From Lentilactobacillus buchneri (GTDB lineage Bacteria; Bacillota; Bacilli; Lactobacillales; Lactobacillaceae), in the NCBI RefSeq assembly GCF_018314255.1, contig NZ_CP073066.1, positions 434,001 to 498,000 of the forward strand: a stretch of DNA of 64,000 bases. Reading direction: 5' to 3'. Made by a program: the position numbers and the translations under genes. Under the pieces are notes generated by a model, which worked only from the letters and a program-made list of their open reading frames with translations, made no database searches and was not told where the DNA came from. Positions 50,417 through 62,798 of the stretch are shown here, piece by piece. Numbering within the stretch: the stretch's first letter is position 1; every line of letters begins with the position of its first letter.

Positions 50417-51317
50417 ACTTCAAGTCTCCAATCGTATTCACATTCTTCATATACGTTGGGACAGCCAAGCCGACCTTGGCGCCATGCAAGTTGACACCCA
50501 AATCGTCAAACTTGCCCTTGTAGTCCTTATAATACAGTCCCTGAGTTGTCGGCAGCCAGGCACTTACCATCCCATCCGCTGCATTTGTAGCAATTGATGC
50601 CCACAGTGGTTGGACTTCCATTGCTTGGATTTCCACCTTGTAACCTAATGACCGCAATACGTTGGCCACCACATTGGTTGAGGCAATTTCAGAATCCCAG
50701 GCGACATACGTCAGCTTGATCGATTGACCATGCACGTGGGCAATACCCTTCGTCCAGGTATCAACCTGCTTTTGATTAGCCTTGATCCAATCATTGGCAG
50801 CTTTATGCGGATCTTCGCCATTGTTGACTTTCAGCATCACATCTGCCATTTGTTTTGGCCGCCAATTAAAGCGGTTCAGCATTTCGTACGCCTGTGGTTT
50901 GTCCTTCTTCAATCCTTTTCGAACGATGGTGTGAATGTCTTCGGCTTTGCCGTATACGTTCTTAGGATCTTTCAAAAATTTTAAATTGTATTTGGTAAAC
51001 ATCCAGTGCGGAGTCCAGCCGGTTACGACAATCGGCTGATGATTTTTGATGGCTTTACCCAATGTACTGGTCATTGCCGCGGTGGAACTGGTCTGCAGCT
51101 GCCATTTACCTTTGTCCAAACCATATGCCTTCATAGCCTTCTGCGTACTGGACATGATCCCGGCACCGGCCTCAATCCCGGTAATTGTGTAGTTGATCTG
51201 CTTGCCAAGGCTTTCGTTAGCATGATACCGAGCAGGCTTACTACCACATGCCGAAAGGAGAATCATCGAGAAGAACAAGGCAATGGTTAATAGAAATCGA
51301 TTGTTCTTTTTTCGCAT
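50415..51317 (-). CDS. opuAC: Glycine betaine/proline-binding lipoprotein of OpuA
   Basis: Extracellular membrane-anchored protein that captures osmoprotectants such as glycine betaine for import. The 300 residues have a lipoprotein signal peptide with lipobox LLSACG (Cys24) and an OpuAC-type domain: NYTITGIEAGAGIMSSTQKAM, IVVTGWTPHWMF with aromatic residues for betaine binding, YVAWDSEIASTNVVANVL, and MVSAWLPTTQGLYY. Last gene of the opuAA-AB-AC operon, 12 bases after opuAB. Its stop codon is fused to the start of a repeat module. Confidence 0.92.
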   Translation of the reverse strand: MRKKNNRFLLTIALFFSMILLSACGSKPARYHANESLGKQINYTITGIEAGAGIMSSTQKAMKAYGLDKGKWQLQTSSTAAMTSTLGKAIKNHQPIVVTGWTPHWMFTKYNLKFLKDPKNVYGKAEDIHTIVRKGLKKDKPQAYEMLNRFNWRPKQMADVMLKVNNGEDPHKAANDWIKANQKQVDTWTKGIAHVHGQSIKLTYVAWDSEIASTNVVANVLRSLGYKVEIQAMEVQPLWASIATNAADGMVSAWLPTTQGLYYKDYKGKFDDLGVNLHGAKVGLAVPTYMKNVNTIGDLK

Positions 51318-51329
51318 AGTAACCCCCTT

Positions 51330-52181
51330 CTATGACTTAGGGACTTTTGTGCGGTTAATCGCCTGGGTAATCCGGTCAAGGATGATTGCCAGAATAACGA
51401 TTGCCAAACCGGCAGCAAAACCGCCACCAGCATCGTTTCGACCAACGGCAAAGTAGACCTTGTTTCCAAGTCCCATCGCCCCAATCATCGAAGCAATCAC
51501 AACCATTGACAACGACAGCATCATACTTTGATTAACGCCGGCCATTAAGGTTGATTTCGCTAACGGTAATTGAACCTTAAACAACTTTTGCCAACCCGTA
51601 GATCCATAGGAATCCGCTGCTTCAATCAAGTCATTGGGCACTTGACGGATTCCCAGGTTGGTCATTCGAACCGTCGGTGGCATTGCAAAAATAACGGAGG
51701 CAATGACCCCTGGAACCATACCGATCCCAAAGAAGGCAACTGCCGGAATCAAATAAACAAAGGCTGGCATTGTTTGCATGAAGTCCAAAATTGGCTTATT
51801 GATCACCGCAAAAACTTTTGATTTAGCCATCCAAATTCCAAGCGGGACTCCAATCACCAACGCAATCAAACTGGATGTCAGAACCAGTGTGAGGGTCTGG
51901 GTCATATCCCGCCAGAAACCTTGATTCCAAATGTAAAGGAGACCAATGGCTTCAAAAATCAGTAATGTCCAATGCTTAGTGTTGCGGTTCAGCCAGTAGG
52001 TGGCCCCCAGAACAATCAGCATGAACAGCCAAATCGGCAGGATGTCAAAGACCCATTGGAAACCGTTAATGATGCCGCCGATAAAATTGGTGACACCGTT
52101 AAAGAAGCCTTCAAAGCCGGCAAGCCAGTCGACAAATTTATCAATCCAGCTGGAGACTGGTAATTGTGGAATGTTATTCAT
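51330..52181 (-). CDS. opuAB: Glycine betaine/proline ABC transporter permease
   Basis: Membrane subunit of the OpuA/ProU-type importer. The 283 residues have an N-terminal amphipathic region (WIDKFVDWLAGFEGFF), then about six helices. The ABC-permease loop for ATPase contact is DLIEAADSYGSTGWQKLFKVQLPLAKSTLMAG; MVVIASMIGAMGLGN and FMQTMPAFVYLIPAVAFFGIG are family hallmarks. The start overlaps the opuAA stop by 8 bases. Confidence 0.93.
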   Translation of the reverse strand: MNNIPQLPVSSWIDKFVDWLAGFEGFFNGVTNFIGGIINGFQWVFDILPIWLFMLIVLGATYWLNRNTKHWTLLIFEAIGLLYIWNQGFWRDMTQTLTLVLTSSLIALVIGVPLGIWMAKSKVFAVINKPILDFMQTMPAFVYLIPAVAFFGIGMVPGVIASVIFAMPPTVRMTNLGIRQVPNDLIEAADSYGSTGWQKLFKVQLPLAKSTLMAGVNQSMMLSLSMVVIASMIGAMGLGNKVYFAVGRNDAGGGFAAGLAIVILAIILDRITQAINRTKVPKS

Positions 52182-53373
52182 CCTCTGTCACCTCATTTCC
52201 TGAAATGGCGCCTAGAACGGCACCTCGAATGATGATTCCTAGTAAATGTTTTTGATCGTCAAGCACCGCAAATGGAATCGGTGTCTGCGAGATTTTTTCC
52301 ATAATCTCCGTAATCGGTGTGTCTGGATGCGTCGTTGGGACATCGGTTTGGACAACTGACATCAGATCAGGGTTTTTCTGTTTAATTAATCCCATCACGT
52401 GATCAGCATCCGCAACGCCAACGAATTCCCGCTTACTATTGACAACGTAAACAGACGAAATTTCATTCTCACGCATCCGACGCATTGCGATCCGTGGACC
52501 ATCCTTATCGATATTGACAAAAGTTGGGCGAATCATCACATTGGAAGCAGTTAAGACCTTGGTCCGGTCAACATCTTCGATAAATTTCTCAACGTATTCG
52601 TCAGCAGGCTGAGTCAGAATCTCTTCTGGAGTCCCGGTCTGGACAATCACGCCGTCCTTCATGATCATAATTCGGTCACCAATTCTCAGGGCTTCGTTCA
52701 GATCATGAGAGATAAAAACAATTGTCTTGTGTAAGTTCTCCTGCAGATCCAGCAATTCATCCTGCATATCTTTTCGATTCAAGGGATCAAGGGCTGAAAA
52801 GGCCTCGTCCATCAACAGAATTTCAGAATCAGTTGCCAATGCTCTGGCTAACCCAACTCGCTGCTGCATCCCACCAGAGAGTTGGGTTGGATATTGGTCG
52901 TCGTAGCCGTGAAGACCAACTAATTCCAAGGCATCGTGGGCCTTTTTTAAGCGTTCATCCTTGTCGACGCCTTTAACTTCCAATCCGTAGGCAGTATTTT
53001 CAATGATTGTCCGATTTGGGAATAACGCAAAATTTTGAAAGACCATGCTCATTTTGTTGCGACGAACATCCAACAGCTCTTTTTTATTTAGGTCTGTCAA
53101 ATTCTCGCCATCGATCATTACCTTGCCGGATGTCGGCTCAATTAAGCGGTTAATCATTCGAATCATGGTCGACTTACCACTCCCTGATAATCCCATGATC
53201 ACGAAGATTTCACCATCATTGACCTCAAAGTTGGCATCGCTAACACCAACCGTTGCCCCGGCATTTTGTAAAATTTCAGCTTTTGACTTACCTTGTTTTA
53301 ATAGTTCTTCAGCTTTTTGAATCCTGCGGCCAAAGATTTTGGTAAGATGTTGCACTTGTAGTTTTGCTGTCAT
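52174..53373 (-). CDS. opuAA: Glycine betaine/proline ABC transporter ATPase with CBS domains
   Basis: ATPase of the osmoprotectant importer. The 399 residues show Walker A GLSGSGKST, signature LSGGMQQR, Walker B LLMDEAFSALDP and switch His ISHD. From about residue 285 come two CBS domains, which in characterised OpuA proteins sense ionic strength, and bind cyclic-di-AMP in lactococcal OpuA; whether this one does is inference. First gene of the operon. A hairpin with 11-bp arms lies 37-81 bases upstream. Confidence 0.94.
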   Translation of the reverse strand: MTAKLQVQHLTKIFGRRIQKAEELLKQGKSKAEILQNAGATVGVSDANFEVNDGEIFVIMGLSGSGKSTMIRMINRLIEPTSGKVMIDGENLTDLNKKELLDVRRNKMSMVFQNFALFPNRTIIENTAYGLEVKGVDKDERLKKAHDALELVGLHGYDDQYPTQLSGGMQQRVGLARALATDSEILLMDEAFSALDPLNRKDMQDELLDLQENLHKTIVFISHDLNEALRIGDRIMIMKDGVIVQTGTPEEILTQPADEYVEKFIEDVDRTKVLTASNVMIRPTFVNIDKDGPRIAMRRMRENEISSVYVVNSKREFVGVADADHVMGLIKQKNPDLMSVVQTDVPTTHPDTPITEIMEKISQTPIPFAVLDDQKHLLGIIIRGAVLGAISGNEVTEDE

Positions 53374-53409
53374 GTGCTCCTCCTTACATCATTCAGGATA
53401 AATAAAAAT

Positions 53410-53454
53410 CAATTACCGGCCTAAAGCACAAACGTATGTGGAAGCCAGTAATTG
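53410..53454 (-). promoter_or_regulatory. Leader hairpin or operator upstream of opuAA
   Basis: On the minus strand CAATTACTGGC pairs with GCCGGTAATTG (one G-U) around a 23-base loop, about 37 bases before the opuAA ATG. There is no T-run after it, so it is not a simple terminator; it could be an RNA structure or a DNA operator. Confidence 0.5.
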
Positions 53455-53683
53455 AACGACTTATAAAACCTTAACAAAAATATGCATTCAGTTCAACCAT
53501 TTAGCAAATCCGTCAGATTCCCTCACTGGGGGATTGTAACCGGTTTTATGGTTGACCTTATCTACATAATAGCAATTTTATACATTTGCACTGTATCTTG
53601 TTGCCGGGGTTGCTACATTTACTTTTAGAATAGGATTTCAACGGGATTGGAAAATATTTTTGGCTTTTTTTAAATTTGCTGAT
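53455..53683. other. Intergenic, upstream region of opuAA
   Basis: AT-rich; TATTAT and TATAAA -10-like sequences on the minus strand near 53565-53585 without matching -35 boxes. The opuA promoter is probably here but I cannot place it. No gene seen. Confidence 0.4.
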
Positions 53684-53734
53684 AAAAAAAGAGGGAATCA
53701 GGACAAAAGTGATTGCTTTTGTCCTGATTCCCTC
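53684..53734 (-). terminator. Terminator of the pcrA-rlmCD gene run
   Basis: GAGGGAATCAGGACAAAAG and CTTTTGTCCTGATTCCCTC form a perfect 19-bp stem with a 6-base loop, followed on the minus strand by TTTTTTT. It lies about 120 bases past the rlmCD stop. Confidence 0.92.
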
Positions 53735-53851
53735 ACACATTCTCTGTTAACTGCAACATTGAATGACCTCTGGCAATAATGAAAATCGATGGAATCATCA
53801 ATTCGTTTTTGTAAATTGAACAAATATCCGTTGGATGGGCTCATTCAACGC

Positions 53852-55222
53852 TTAATGACCACGTTCCAAGACGGTAATTGATTCAACATGCACGGTTTGT
53901 GGGAATTGGTCAACGGGTTGAATCGGTTGATTAACCTGATAACCTTGCTCAGTAAATAATTTAACATCTCGTGCCAAAGTTGCCGGATTACATGACACAT
54001 AGACCACTCGCTTGGGCTGCATTTTCACCACGCTGTCAATCAAACTGGCATCAAGGCCTTTACGCGGCGGATCAACAGAAATGACATCCGGCTTTAAGCC
54101 GTCTTCCTGCCATTTGGCCATTTGCGTCTCGGCTTTGCTGGCAACGAAGTGCACATTGGTTAAATTGTTGAGCTTGGCGTTCTTCTTAGCATCTTCAACA
54201 GCTTCAGGGACAATTTCAACCCCATAAACCTGCTTGGCCACGCGGGCCATCGAAAGCGAAATTGTCCCGATTCCACAATAGGCATCGATCACAACATCGT
54301 CAGCCGACAAGTCAGCTTTCTTGGTCGCCAAATCATATAATTTTTCCGTCTGCACCGGGTTGACTTGATAAAATGAGCTGGCTGAAATATCAAACTTCAG
54401 TCCAAGCAGGGTATCCTCAATGGTACTCTTACCAGCCAAAACTTTATTTTTCTTGCCCATCAAGGCATTCGTTTTTTCAGGATTGACATTTTGGACGATA
54501 CTTTTCACTTCGGGCAGTGACTGCTCAACTTCAGCCACAATCTCGCTACTGCTTGGCAGTTTCTCTGTTCTGGTAATCAAGACGATCATCATTTCATGAG
54601 AGTAGTAGCCGCGGCGGACCATGATGTTGCGGACAACGCCCTTGTTGGTTTGTTCATCATAGGGTTGAACTCTGAACTTGCGCAAAATGTCACGAACAAC
54701 CACCACTGCCTCATCAATCTTGGGATCTTGAATATAGAAGTCTTCAATCGGCACCAAGTCATGAGAGTGTTTCCGATAAAAACCGGTTTGAAGCTGCCCA
54801 TTAATGGAGCGGACAGGAATTTGAGCCTTATTACGATAGTGGGTTGGATCGTCCATGCCGATCGTGGGATTAACAGTCACATCAAGCTTCATTTTATCAA
54901 AGTCAACTTGAATTTGATGTTGCTTGAATTTTAATTGCGCATCATATTTTAGATGTTGAAGCGGTGCAATTCCGGTTTGGGTGTAAGCTTTATCCACCAA
55001 TTCAACCCGGTCTTTACTCTTTTGATTGATCTTAACTACCCGTCCGAAGGCAAAGTTCTTTTTAACCTTAATAACCTTCATGGTCACGTTTTCGGTTGGC
55101 AGAGCATTTTCAATAAAAATTGGGAAATCATCAATCTTGGCGACTCCCAGACCTTGATACGTTAAATCAGTAATGTCAACGTCGTAGTTCTGGTTCTTTT
55201 CAACTGGTACCATCTTTTTCAT
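53852..55222 (-). CDS. rlmCD: 23S rRNA (uracil-C5)-methyltransferase RlmCD
   Basis: Methylates uracils 747 and 1939 of 23S rRNA (RlmCD in Gram-positives). The 456 residues have an N-terminal TRAM domain (about 9-66: VDITDLTYQGLGVAKIDDFPIF), a central RumA region (HYRNKAQIPVR), SAM motif DAYCGIGTISLSMA, VDPPRKGLD, the nucleophile Cys in VSCNPATLARD and the base Glu in VHVESI. The Cys set for the iron-sulfur cluster of E. coli RlmD is not visible, as often in lactobacilli. Last gene of the pcrA-to-rlmCD run. Confidence 0.92.
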   Translation of the reverse strand: MKKMVPVEKNQNYDVDITDLTYQGLGVAKIDDFPIFIENALPTENVTMKVIKVKKNFAFGRVVKINQKSKDRVELVDKAYTQTGIAPLQHLKYDAQLKFKQHQIQVDFDKMKLDVTVNPTIGMDDPTHYRNKAQIPVRSINGQLQTGFYRKHSHDLVPIEDFYIQDPKIDEAVVVVRDILRKFRVQPYDEQTNKGVVRNIMVRRGYYSHEMMIVLITRTEKLPSSSEIVAEVEQSLPEVKSIVQNVNPEKTNALMGKKNKVLAGKSTIEDTLLGLKFDISASSFYQVNPVQTEKLYDLATKKADLSADDVVIDAYCGIGTISLSMARVAKQVYGVEIVPEAVEDAKKNAKLNNLTNVHFVASKAETQMAKWQEDGLKPDVISVDPPRKGLDASLIDSVVKMQPKRVVYVSCNPATLARDVKLFTEQGYQVNQPIQPVDQFPQTVHVESITVLERGH

Positions 55223-55248
55223 TTATTCACCTTTTTAATTCCTAGAAA

Positions 55249-55282
55249 CAAAAATTGCGAAACGAAAGCTTCGTAACGCAAT
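55249..55282 (-). terminator. Hairpin between dgkB and rlmCD
   Basis: ATTGCGAAACGAA pairs with TTCGTAACGCAAT (central mismatches); TTTTTG follows on the minus strand. Possible partial terminator. Confidence 0.6.
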
Positions 55283-55299
55283 TATAACATCTTATTAAA

Positions 55300-56298
55300 C
55301 TATTCTTTATCAGGGAGTTTGTCAACGCCTGTGACGAAGTTCTTTTCAACTCGGCGCATCTCATTGGTTTCATCAGAGTACGCATCATCGGGAATTTCGT
55401 CGGTATTGGCAAAAAATTCAATGTGTTGTTTGAGATCAACGAAAGTCATCGGTGCATCTCCACCATATTCACCGTCCAGATTGATCTGCATTCGATCATG
55501 AACCGGCTTGGCAGTGACTTTACGCACCTTTTTATAGATAATCCGTGGATCATCGACATGCCGGCCACCGTTGAGGACTTTTGATGCTAAATGGAGAATT
55601 TCAACCAAGTTGCTGGTTTTAACGATAATTAAAGTGAATTTTCCATCATCTAACGAAGCGTCTGGAACAATTTGCTCAAACCCGCCAACCGAGTTTGTTA
55701 GGGCCAGGAAAAACATCGAGGCCTTACCTTTAAACTCTTCATCGTCATACTTCAGATCCATCTCAATCGGCTTAATGCGTGGCAACAGTTCAGCTCCACG
55801 AACCAAATAGGCCAAGTAACCAAAGAAGGTTTTCAAGTCTGAGGGAACATCGTAAGTCAGTTCGGTTAGCAATCCACCAGCAGCAATATTGATAAAGTAA
55901 TTTTCACCTGCTTTACCGATATCTATCCGCAGGGTTTGGTCCTTCAAGACTACCTTGGCAGCCTCGACGGGATCTTCTCTGGGAATGTGCAGCGCTCTTG
56001 CGTAATCGTTAGTCGTTCCAGCAGGAATAATCGCCATCTTGGGACGCTTCTTCAGTGGCGCGATGCCGTTAACCACCTCGTTAATGGTACCATCCCCACC
56101 TGCAGCTACCACGAGTTCAAAGCCGTCCTTGGCAGCACGGCGAGCCTCGTTTTTAGCAGAATCCTTGGCGGGGGTTGTCGCATAAGCGCTGGTTTCATAA
56201 CCAGCTTGCTCAAAAATATTCAAAATGTCGACTAACTTTTGCTTGAGAAGTTCCCTTCCCGAAGTAGGATTATAAATAACCCGGGCCCGTTTTCGCAT
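55300..56298 (-). CDS. dgkB: Diacylglycerol kinase DgkB
   Basis: Soluble lipid kinase that returns diacylglycerol, a by-product of lipoteichoic-acid synthesis, to phosphatidic acid. About 332 residues: the N-terminal catalytic domain has VIYNPTSGRELL, the GGDGT motif in VAAGGDGTINEVVNG and PAGTTNDYARAL; the second domain contains FFLALTNSVGGFEQIVPDASLDDGKF. ATG 56298 is preferred (AGGATG six bases upstream) over the ATG at 56304. It follows gatB by about 15 bases, the usual order in lactobacilli. Confidence 0.93.
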   Translation of the reverse strand: MRKRARVIYNPTSGRELLKQKLVDILNIFEQAGYETSAYATTPAKDSAKNEARRAAKDGFELVVAAGGDGTINEVVNGIAPLKKRPKMAIIPAGTTNDYARALHIPREDPVEAAKVVLKDQTLRIDIGKAGENYFINIAAGGLLTELTYDVPSDLKTFFGYLAYLVRGAELLPRIKPIEMDLKYDDEEFKGKASMFFLALTNSVGGFEQIVPDASLDDGKFTLIIVKTSNLVEILHLASKVLNGGRHVDDPRIIYKKVRKVTAKPVHDRMQINLDGEYGGDAPMTFVDLKQHIEFFANTDEIPDDAYSDETNEMRRVEKNFVTGVDKLPDKE

Positions 56299-56313
56299 AT
56301 CCATCCTGACTTT

Positions 56314-57735
56314 CTATTTACTCATTGAATCCTTTAGCATTTTGTTGATTACTTGCGGGTTAGCTTTCCCGTGGGTTTGTTTCATAATTTGACCAACCAA
56401 GAAACCGATGGCCCGATCCTTACCATTATGGAAATCTTCAACAGATTGTGGGTTAGCCGCTACGACTTCATCAACAATTGGCTGAAGCTTGGCTGGGTCT
56501 GACAACTGAACCATGCCCTTGTCTTCAACGAATTTCTTGGGCTCTTCACCATTGGTGATGGCTTTAAAGACTTTCTTAGCCATCTTTGATGAAATCGTGC
56601 CGTCAGAAATTAGTTTGATCATGGTGGCCAAATGCTCAGGGGTAATCTTGGTATCTTGTAGTTCAACCTGATTATCATTCATATAAGCATTAACGTCACC
56701 TTGCAGGTAGTTGGCAGCCAATTTGGCGTCGGCACCGGCAGCAATCATCTTATCAAAGAAATCAGACATTTCCTTGGTCTGGGTAATGACCATTGCATCG
56801 TAATCTGTAATCCCAAGTTCATTGACGTAACGCTCACGACGTTTTGCAGGCGGCTCAGGCAGTTCTGATTGAATCTCGTCAATCCAGTCCTGGGAAATAT
56901 TCAAAACTGGTAGATCAGGTTCTGGGAAGTAACGGTAATCATCGGAGCCTTCCTTAGTCCGCATTAAGATGGTTTGGCCGGTTGACTCGTCAAAACGACG
57001 GGTTTCCTGGGCAATTTTGCCGCCCGACATCAAAACACGTTGATGACGAGCTTCCTCAAATGCCAAACCTTTTTTAACATACGTGAAGGAGTTCAAATTC
57101 TTCAATTCAGTCTTGGTCCCATATTCCTGCTGGCCAACGGGGCGAACAGAAATGTTAACATCGACACGCATGGAACCTTCTTCCATCTTAACGTCGGATA
57201 CACCCGTGAACTGGATAACCTGACGTAATTGTTCCAAGTAGGCATATGCTTCATCTGGAGAAGAAATGTCGGGTTTGGAAACAATTTCAATCAGTGGCGT
57301 TCCCTGACGGTTCAAATCAACGTAAGAATATTCGGAAGCATGCGAGTTCTTACCAGCATCCTCTTCGATATGCATTTCAGCAATTCCGATCTTCTTTTTC
57401 TTACCGTCAACATCAATTTCAACCCAGCCATCATGGGCAATTGGGGTTTCTGATTGAGTGATCTGGTAAGCTTTAGGATTATCGGGATAGAAGTAGTTCT
57501 TCCGGTCAAAGTGTGGGTGGCGTTCAATTTGGGCGTGAAGTGCCAAACCAGCCATGATGCCGTCATGGACAACTCCTTTATTGGTGGTTGGTAAAACACC
57601 AGGATATCCCCAGTCAATGACGTTGGTATTGGAGTTGGGTTCATCACCAAATTCTACAGGAGATGGACTAAAAATTTTGGAATTGGTTTTTAATTCAACG
57701 TGGACTTCCAGTCCGATTGTCGTTTCAAAATTCAT
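56314..57735 (-). CDS. gatB: Asp/Glu-tRNA(Asn/Gln) amidotransferase subunit B
   Basis: Kinase/tRNA-binding subunit of GatCAB, which turns Glu-tRNA(Gln) (and Asp-tRNA(Asn)) into the amidated form. The 473 residues match. N-terminal [52 protein letters not shown] and [24 protein letters not shown]-terminal tRNA-binding YqeY-like tail. Start overlaps the gatA stop by one base. Confidence 0.97.
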   Translation of the reverse strand: MNFETTIGLEVHVELKTNSKIFSPSPVEFGDEPNSNTNVIDWGYPGVLPTTNKGVVHDGIMAGLALHAQIERHPHFDRKNYFYPDNPKAYQITQSETPIAHDGWVEIDVDGKKKKIGIAEMHIEEDAGKNSHASEYSYVDLNRQGTPLIEIVSKPDISSPDEAYAYLEQLRQVIQFTGVSDVKMEEGSMRVDVNISVRPVGQQEYGTKTELKNLNSFTYVKKGLAFEEARHQRVLMSGGKIAQETRRFDESTGQTILMRTKEGSDDYRYFPEPDLPVLNISQDWIDEIQSELPEPPAKRRERYVNELGITDYDAMVITQTKEMSDFFDKMIAAGADAKLAANYLQGDVNAYMNDNQVELQDTKITPEHLATMIKLISDGTISSKMAKKVFKAITNGEEPKKFVEDKGMVQLSDPAKLQPIVDEVVAANPQSVEDFHNGKDRAIGFLVGQIMKQTHGKANPQVINKMLKDSMSK

Positions 57736-59198
57736 TAGTTGTTACCTCCCATCTTTGGTGTTTGTTTTGCAAAATCAGTTTCTTGTTCAAATGCACTACC
57801 TGCTTGGTAAACGGTCAATTCGTCATATGGGCGACCAATCAATTGCACACCCACTGGTAAGCCCTTGGAGAACCCGGCAGGAATTGACATTCCTGGCAAG
57901 CCAGCCAAGTTAACCGGCAGGGTCAACACATCGTTCATATACATGGTCATCGGATCTGAGACATCCTCGCCGATTCCGTATGCAGGCGTCGGTGCAGTAG
58001 GTGCCAAAATCAAGTCATAGTCTTTGAAGACATTGGTAAAGTCATTAATCATCAACGTCCGAACTTGAGCGGCTTTTTTGAAGTAGGCGTCATAAAAACC
58101 AGCTGAAAGTGAGAATGTTCCCAGCATGATTCGACGCTTAACTTCGTCGCCAAAACCTTCTGAACGGGATTTAACGTACAAGTCTTCCAAGTCTTTGACA
58201 TCTTTTGCCCGGCGGCCATAACGAATGCCGTCAAAACGCTGCAGGTTGGAAGAAGCTTCGGATGAGGAAATGATGTAATAAGCCGCCACACCGTACTTGG
58301 TATGTGGAAGTGAAACTTCTTCAACGGTTGCCCCCAACTTTTTGAAGGTTTCCGCAGTATCTAAGACGGTTTGCTTGATGTCGTCATCCAGTCCCTGGGC
58401 CATAAATTCAGTAGGAATTCCAATTTTCATGCCCTTAACACCTTTGTTCAATGTGCTGGTGAAGTCGGGAACTTCTTTAGTCGAAGAAGTCAAGTCATGC
58501 TCGTCGTGGCCGGCAATGGCGTTCATAATCGTTGCATTGTCACTGACGTTACGAGTGATTGGCCCAATTTGATCCAAACTGGAACCAAAAGCAATCAGTC
58601 CCCATCGTGAAACTCGGCCATAAGTCGGCTTCATGCCGACCACACCATTAAATGATGCTGGCTGACGAATAGAACCCCCAGTATCTGACCCCAAAGCGGC
58701 AATGACTTCACCGGCAGCAACAGCAGCAGCTGAACCACCTGACGAACCACCAGGAACTTTGGTTGTGTCCCAAGGGTTATGAGTAATCTTAAATGCAGAG
58801 TTTTCAGTTGACCCGCCCATGGCGAATTCATCCATGTTGGTCTTACCAACTGTAATGGTGCCAAGTTTGTTCAACTTGTCAACAGCGGTAGCATCATAAA
58901 TCGGCTTGAAGTTTTCCAGAATTTTCGACGCTGCGGTTGTGGTCAAGCCTTTGGTCACCATATTGTCCTTAATGGCAATTGGCATTCCGGACAAAAGGTT
59001 ATCAGCGTCAATGCCCTTAGCATCAACGTCGGCAGCTTTCTTCAAAGCCCCTTCATCGTTGACAGTAATAAAAGCGTTGATGTCATTATCAACGGATTTA
59101 ATGTTATCCAAAGTTTGCTGGGTCAAATCCTTCGCAGAGATTTCTTTGTTGACCAGTTGTTTGTGAATGCTGGAAAGTGATTGATCGAAATAATTCAT
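57735..59198 (-). CDS. gatA: Asp/Glu-tRNA(Asn/Gln) amidotransferase subunit A
   Basis: Amidase subunit that releases ammonia from glutamine for GatB. The 487 residues match. Ser-cisSer-Lys triad: Lys in [26 protein letters not shown] and [14 protein letters not shown]. It overlaps gatC and gatB by one base each, so translation of the three is coupled. Confidence 0.97.
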   Translation of the reverse strand: MNYFDQSLSSIHKQLVNKEISAKDLTQQTLDNIKSVDNDINAFITVNDEGALKKAADVDAKGIDADNLLSGMPIAIKDNMVTKGLTTTAASKILENFKPIYDATAVDKLNKLGTITVGKTNMDEFAMGGSTENSAFKITHNPWDTTKVPGGSSGGSAAAVAAGEVIAALGSDTGGSIRQPASFNGVVGMKPTYGRVSRWGLIAFGSSLDQIGPITRNVSDNATIMNAIAGHDEHDLTSSTKEVPDFTSTLNKGVKGMKIGIPTEFMAQGLDDDIKQTVLDTAETFKKLGATVEEVSLPHTKYGVAAYYIISSSEASSNLQRFDGIRYGRRAKDVKDLEDLYVKSRSEGFGDEVKRRIMLGTFSLSAGFYDAYFKKAAQVRTLMINDFTNVFKDYDLILAPTAPTPAYGIGEDVSDPMTMYMNDVLTLPVNLAGLPGMSIPAGFSKGLPVGVQLIGRPYDELTVYQAGSAFEQETDFAKQTPKMGGNN

Positions 59199-59509
59199 TA
59201 TTCGTTATCCCCGCTTTCATCAATAATGGTTGGCACTCTGATGTAGCCATCGGCCGTGTCTGGTGCGTTATCAAGCAATGCTTGACGTTGGTGCCAATCT
59301 TCGGCAATATCGTCTCGCATCACGTTAATTTGATCAGTCACACTACTGGTAGGTTCAACGCCGTCAGTGTCAACTTCGCTCAGTGTTTCAAACAACCCAA
59401 TGATTTGGTCTAATTGAGTGGTGAAATATGGCAGTTGATCGTCGGCAATTTTTAGCTTTGCTAATTCAGCAACGTGTTTTACTTGATCTTCGGAGATCTT
59501 TTCAGTCAT
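59198..59509 (-). CDS. gatC: Asp/Glu-tRNA(Asn/Gln) amidotransferase subunit C
   Basis: Small subunit that holds GatA and GatB together. The 103 residues match: [17 protein letters not shown] at the N-terminus, [19 protein letters not shown], then DDIAEDW. First of gatCAB; an extended -10 promoter lies upstream at 59559-59567. Confidence 0.95.
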   Translation of the reverse strand: MTEKISEDQVKHVAELAKLKIADDQLPYFTTQLDQIIGLFETLSEVDTDGVEPTSSVTDQINVMRDDIAEDWHQRQALLDNAPDTADGYIRVPTIIDESGDNE

Positions 59510-59558
59510 TGAAATCCTTCTCTCTTCTGAATATATCCAAAATTTAATAACAACAATA

Positions 59559-59567
59559 ATTCTACCA
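59559..59567 (-). promoter_or_regulatory. Extended -10 promoter of gatCAB
   Basis: The minus strand reads TGGTAGAAT about 50 bases before gatC; no clear -35. It lies in the 83-base gap after camS. Confidence 0.45.
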
Positions 59568-59592
59568 TATAAAGAATCGCATTTTTTAGAAA

Positions 59593-60735
59593 TTAATAAC
59601 TATTGAAAATATGGGCAGAAAATTTCTTCTCATTTTGCTTACGGCTCAAGAAACTCTGAATGCCTTCAGTCGAAGATACCGTAATGTCAATTGGTGCATT
59701 GGCCGGCAAATATCGCTGGGCGGCATTTTGAATGTATTGGGTAAAACTGATGATCTCAGTCTGACTATAAAATTGAGTCGTGATGCTGATATTCATCCCA
59801 CTGAGTGAACCATCGGTGTATTGTGCTTGAGCAGTCACCCCACTCAAATTCGGGAAGAAGCCTTGAATTTCTGATTTGAAGTTATCAAACGAATCAGCAT
59901 CATTTTGGCTGGGACCCTTCTTGTCAGATTGTAATGGGAAGACGTAGTTCTTTTGATTGATTTTGTCCCACTTGGCAACTTTGGTTTCACCATCGTCATT
60001 CATGGAATATGCAAAGAAGTTCCCGCCGACCAGGCTATCATCCGAAGCTTGCTTGTATAAAGCAATGATGATTGGAATGTTCTTCAGCGATCGCCGTTGT
60101 CGCAGCCGCTTAATCACTTGGTTGGCGATAGCTTTACCCTGCTTTTTAACTTGGGCATCAGAAATGTCGGTTTCATAAGTTGGCCCATAGGCCGTCTTCT
60201 TATAATAATCAACCGAGTTAATCCCCAGTCCGATGGTCATCCCTGACAAGCGAAGCGATTTGCCGCTTTGAGTCATAAAATCCTGCTCATCAATTTGGGA
60301 AAGATAAATTGGATTTCTAGTGTTAGGGTTGGTCGATTTGGACTTAACCGGATTTAAGCCGGTTGGGTTTGATTTGGATTGACGGCCCAACCAATTTTCA
60401 ACCGTGCTGGTAGAAAGATATTGACCTTCTTGGAAGATGTATTTTTTAGTTGAAAATTCTTTTTTGGAAATATCCAACAGGCCGTTTTCAAACCCTTTAA
60501 TATTGAACTGATTCGATTCTTGAGAAACACTCACACCACGAGATTTACTGGTCTGATAACGGCCATTCTTAATCACACCTTGATAATAGTCGGTGTTCGT
60601 TTGGCCGGTTAACTGCGTCTTGGCTTTTGAGCCACTGGAATTGCTGGTATCCTTCGACAGATTATCAACGCTTCCACACGCTGCCAACATAAATCCCGAC
60701 AGAATGATTGAAATCCCCAGGATAATTTTTTTCAC
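59593..60735 (-). CDS. camS: CamS-family lipoprotein
   Basis: A 380-residue lipoprotein whose signal peptide in enterococci and staphylococci yields sex-pheromone peptides; the role of the mature protein is not known. I start at GTG 60735 (GGAGG 8 bases upstream), giving KKIILGISIILSGFMLAACGS with lipobox LAAC. Mature regions typical of CamS: YYQGVIKNGRYQTSKSRGV, FENGLLDISKKEFST, YLSQIDEQDFMTQSGKSLRLSGMTIGLGINSVDYY. It follows ligA by 17 bases, as in many Firmicutes. Confidence 0.92.
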   Translation of the reverse strand: MKKIILGISIILSGFMLAACGSVDNLSKDTSNSSGSKAKTQLTGQTNTDYYQGVIKNGRYQTSKSRGVSVSQESNQFNIKGFENGLLDISKKEFSTKKYIFQEGQYLSTSTVENWLGRQSKSNPTGLNPVKSKSTNPNTRNPIYLSQIDEQDFMTQSGKSLRLSGMTIGLGINSVDYYKKTAYGPTYETDISDAQVKKQGKAIANQVIKRLRQRRSLKNIPIIIALYKQASDDSLVGGNFFAYSMNDDGETKVAKWDKINQKNYVFPLQSDKKGPSQNDADSFDNFKSEIQGFFPNLSGVTAQAQYTDGSLSGMNISITTQFYSQTEIISFTQYIQNAAQRYLPANAPIDITVSSTEGIQSFLSRKQNEKKFSAHIFNSY

Positions 60736-60752
60736 GATTCGTTCCTCCATTG

Positions 60753-62798
<2,046 letters not shown>

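Noticed and set aside
53852..55222. Missing iron-sulfur Cys cluster in RlmCD as a defect
   Set aside because: Many Gram-positive RlmCD-type enzymes lack the cluster; nucleophile Cys and base Glu are intact.
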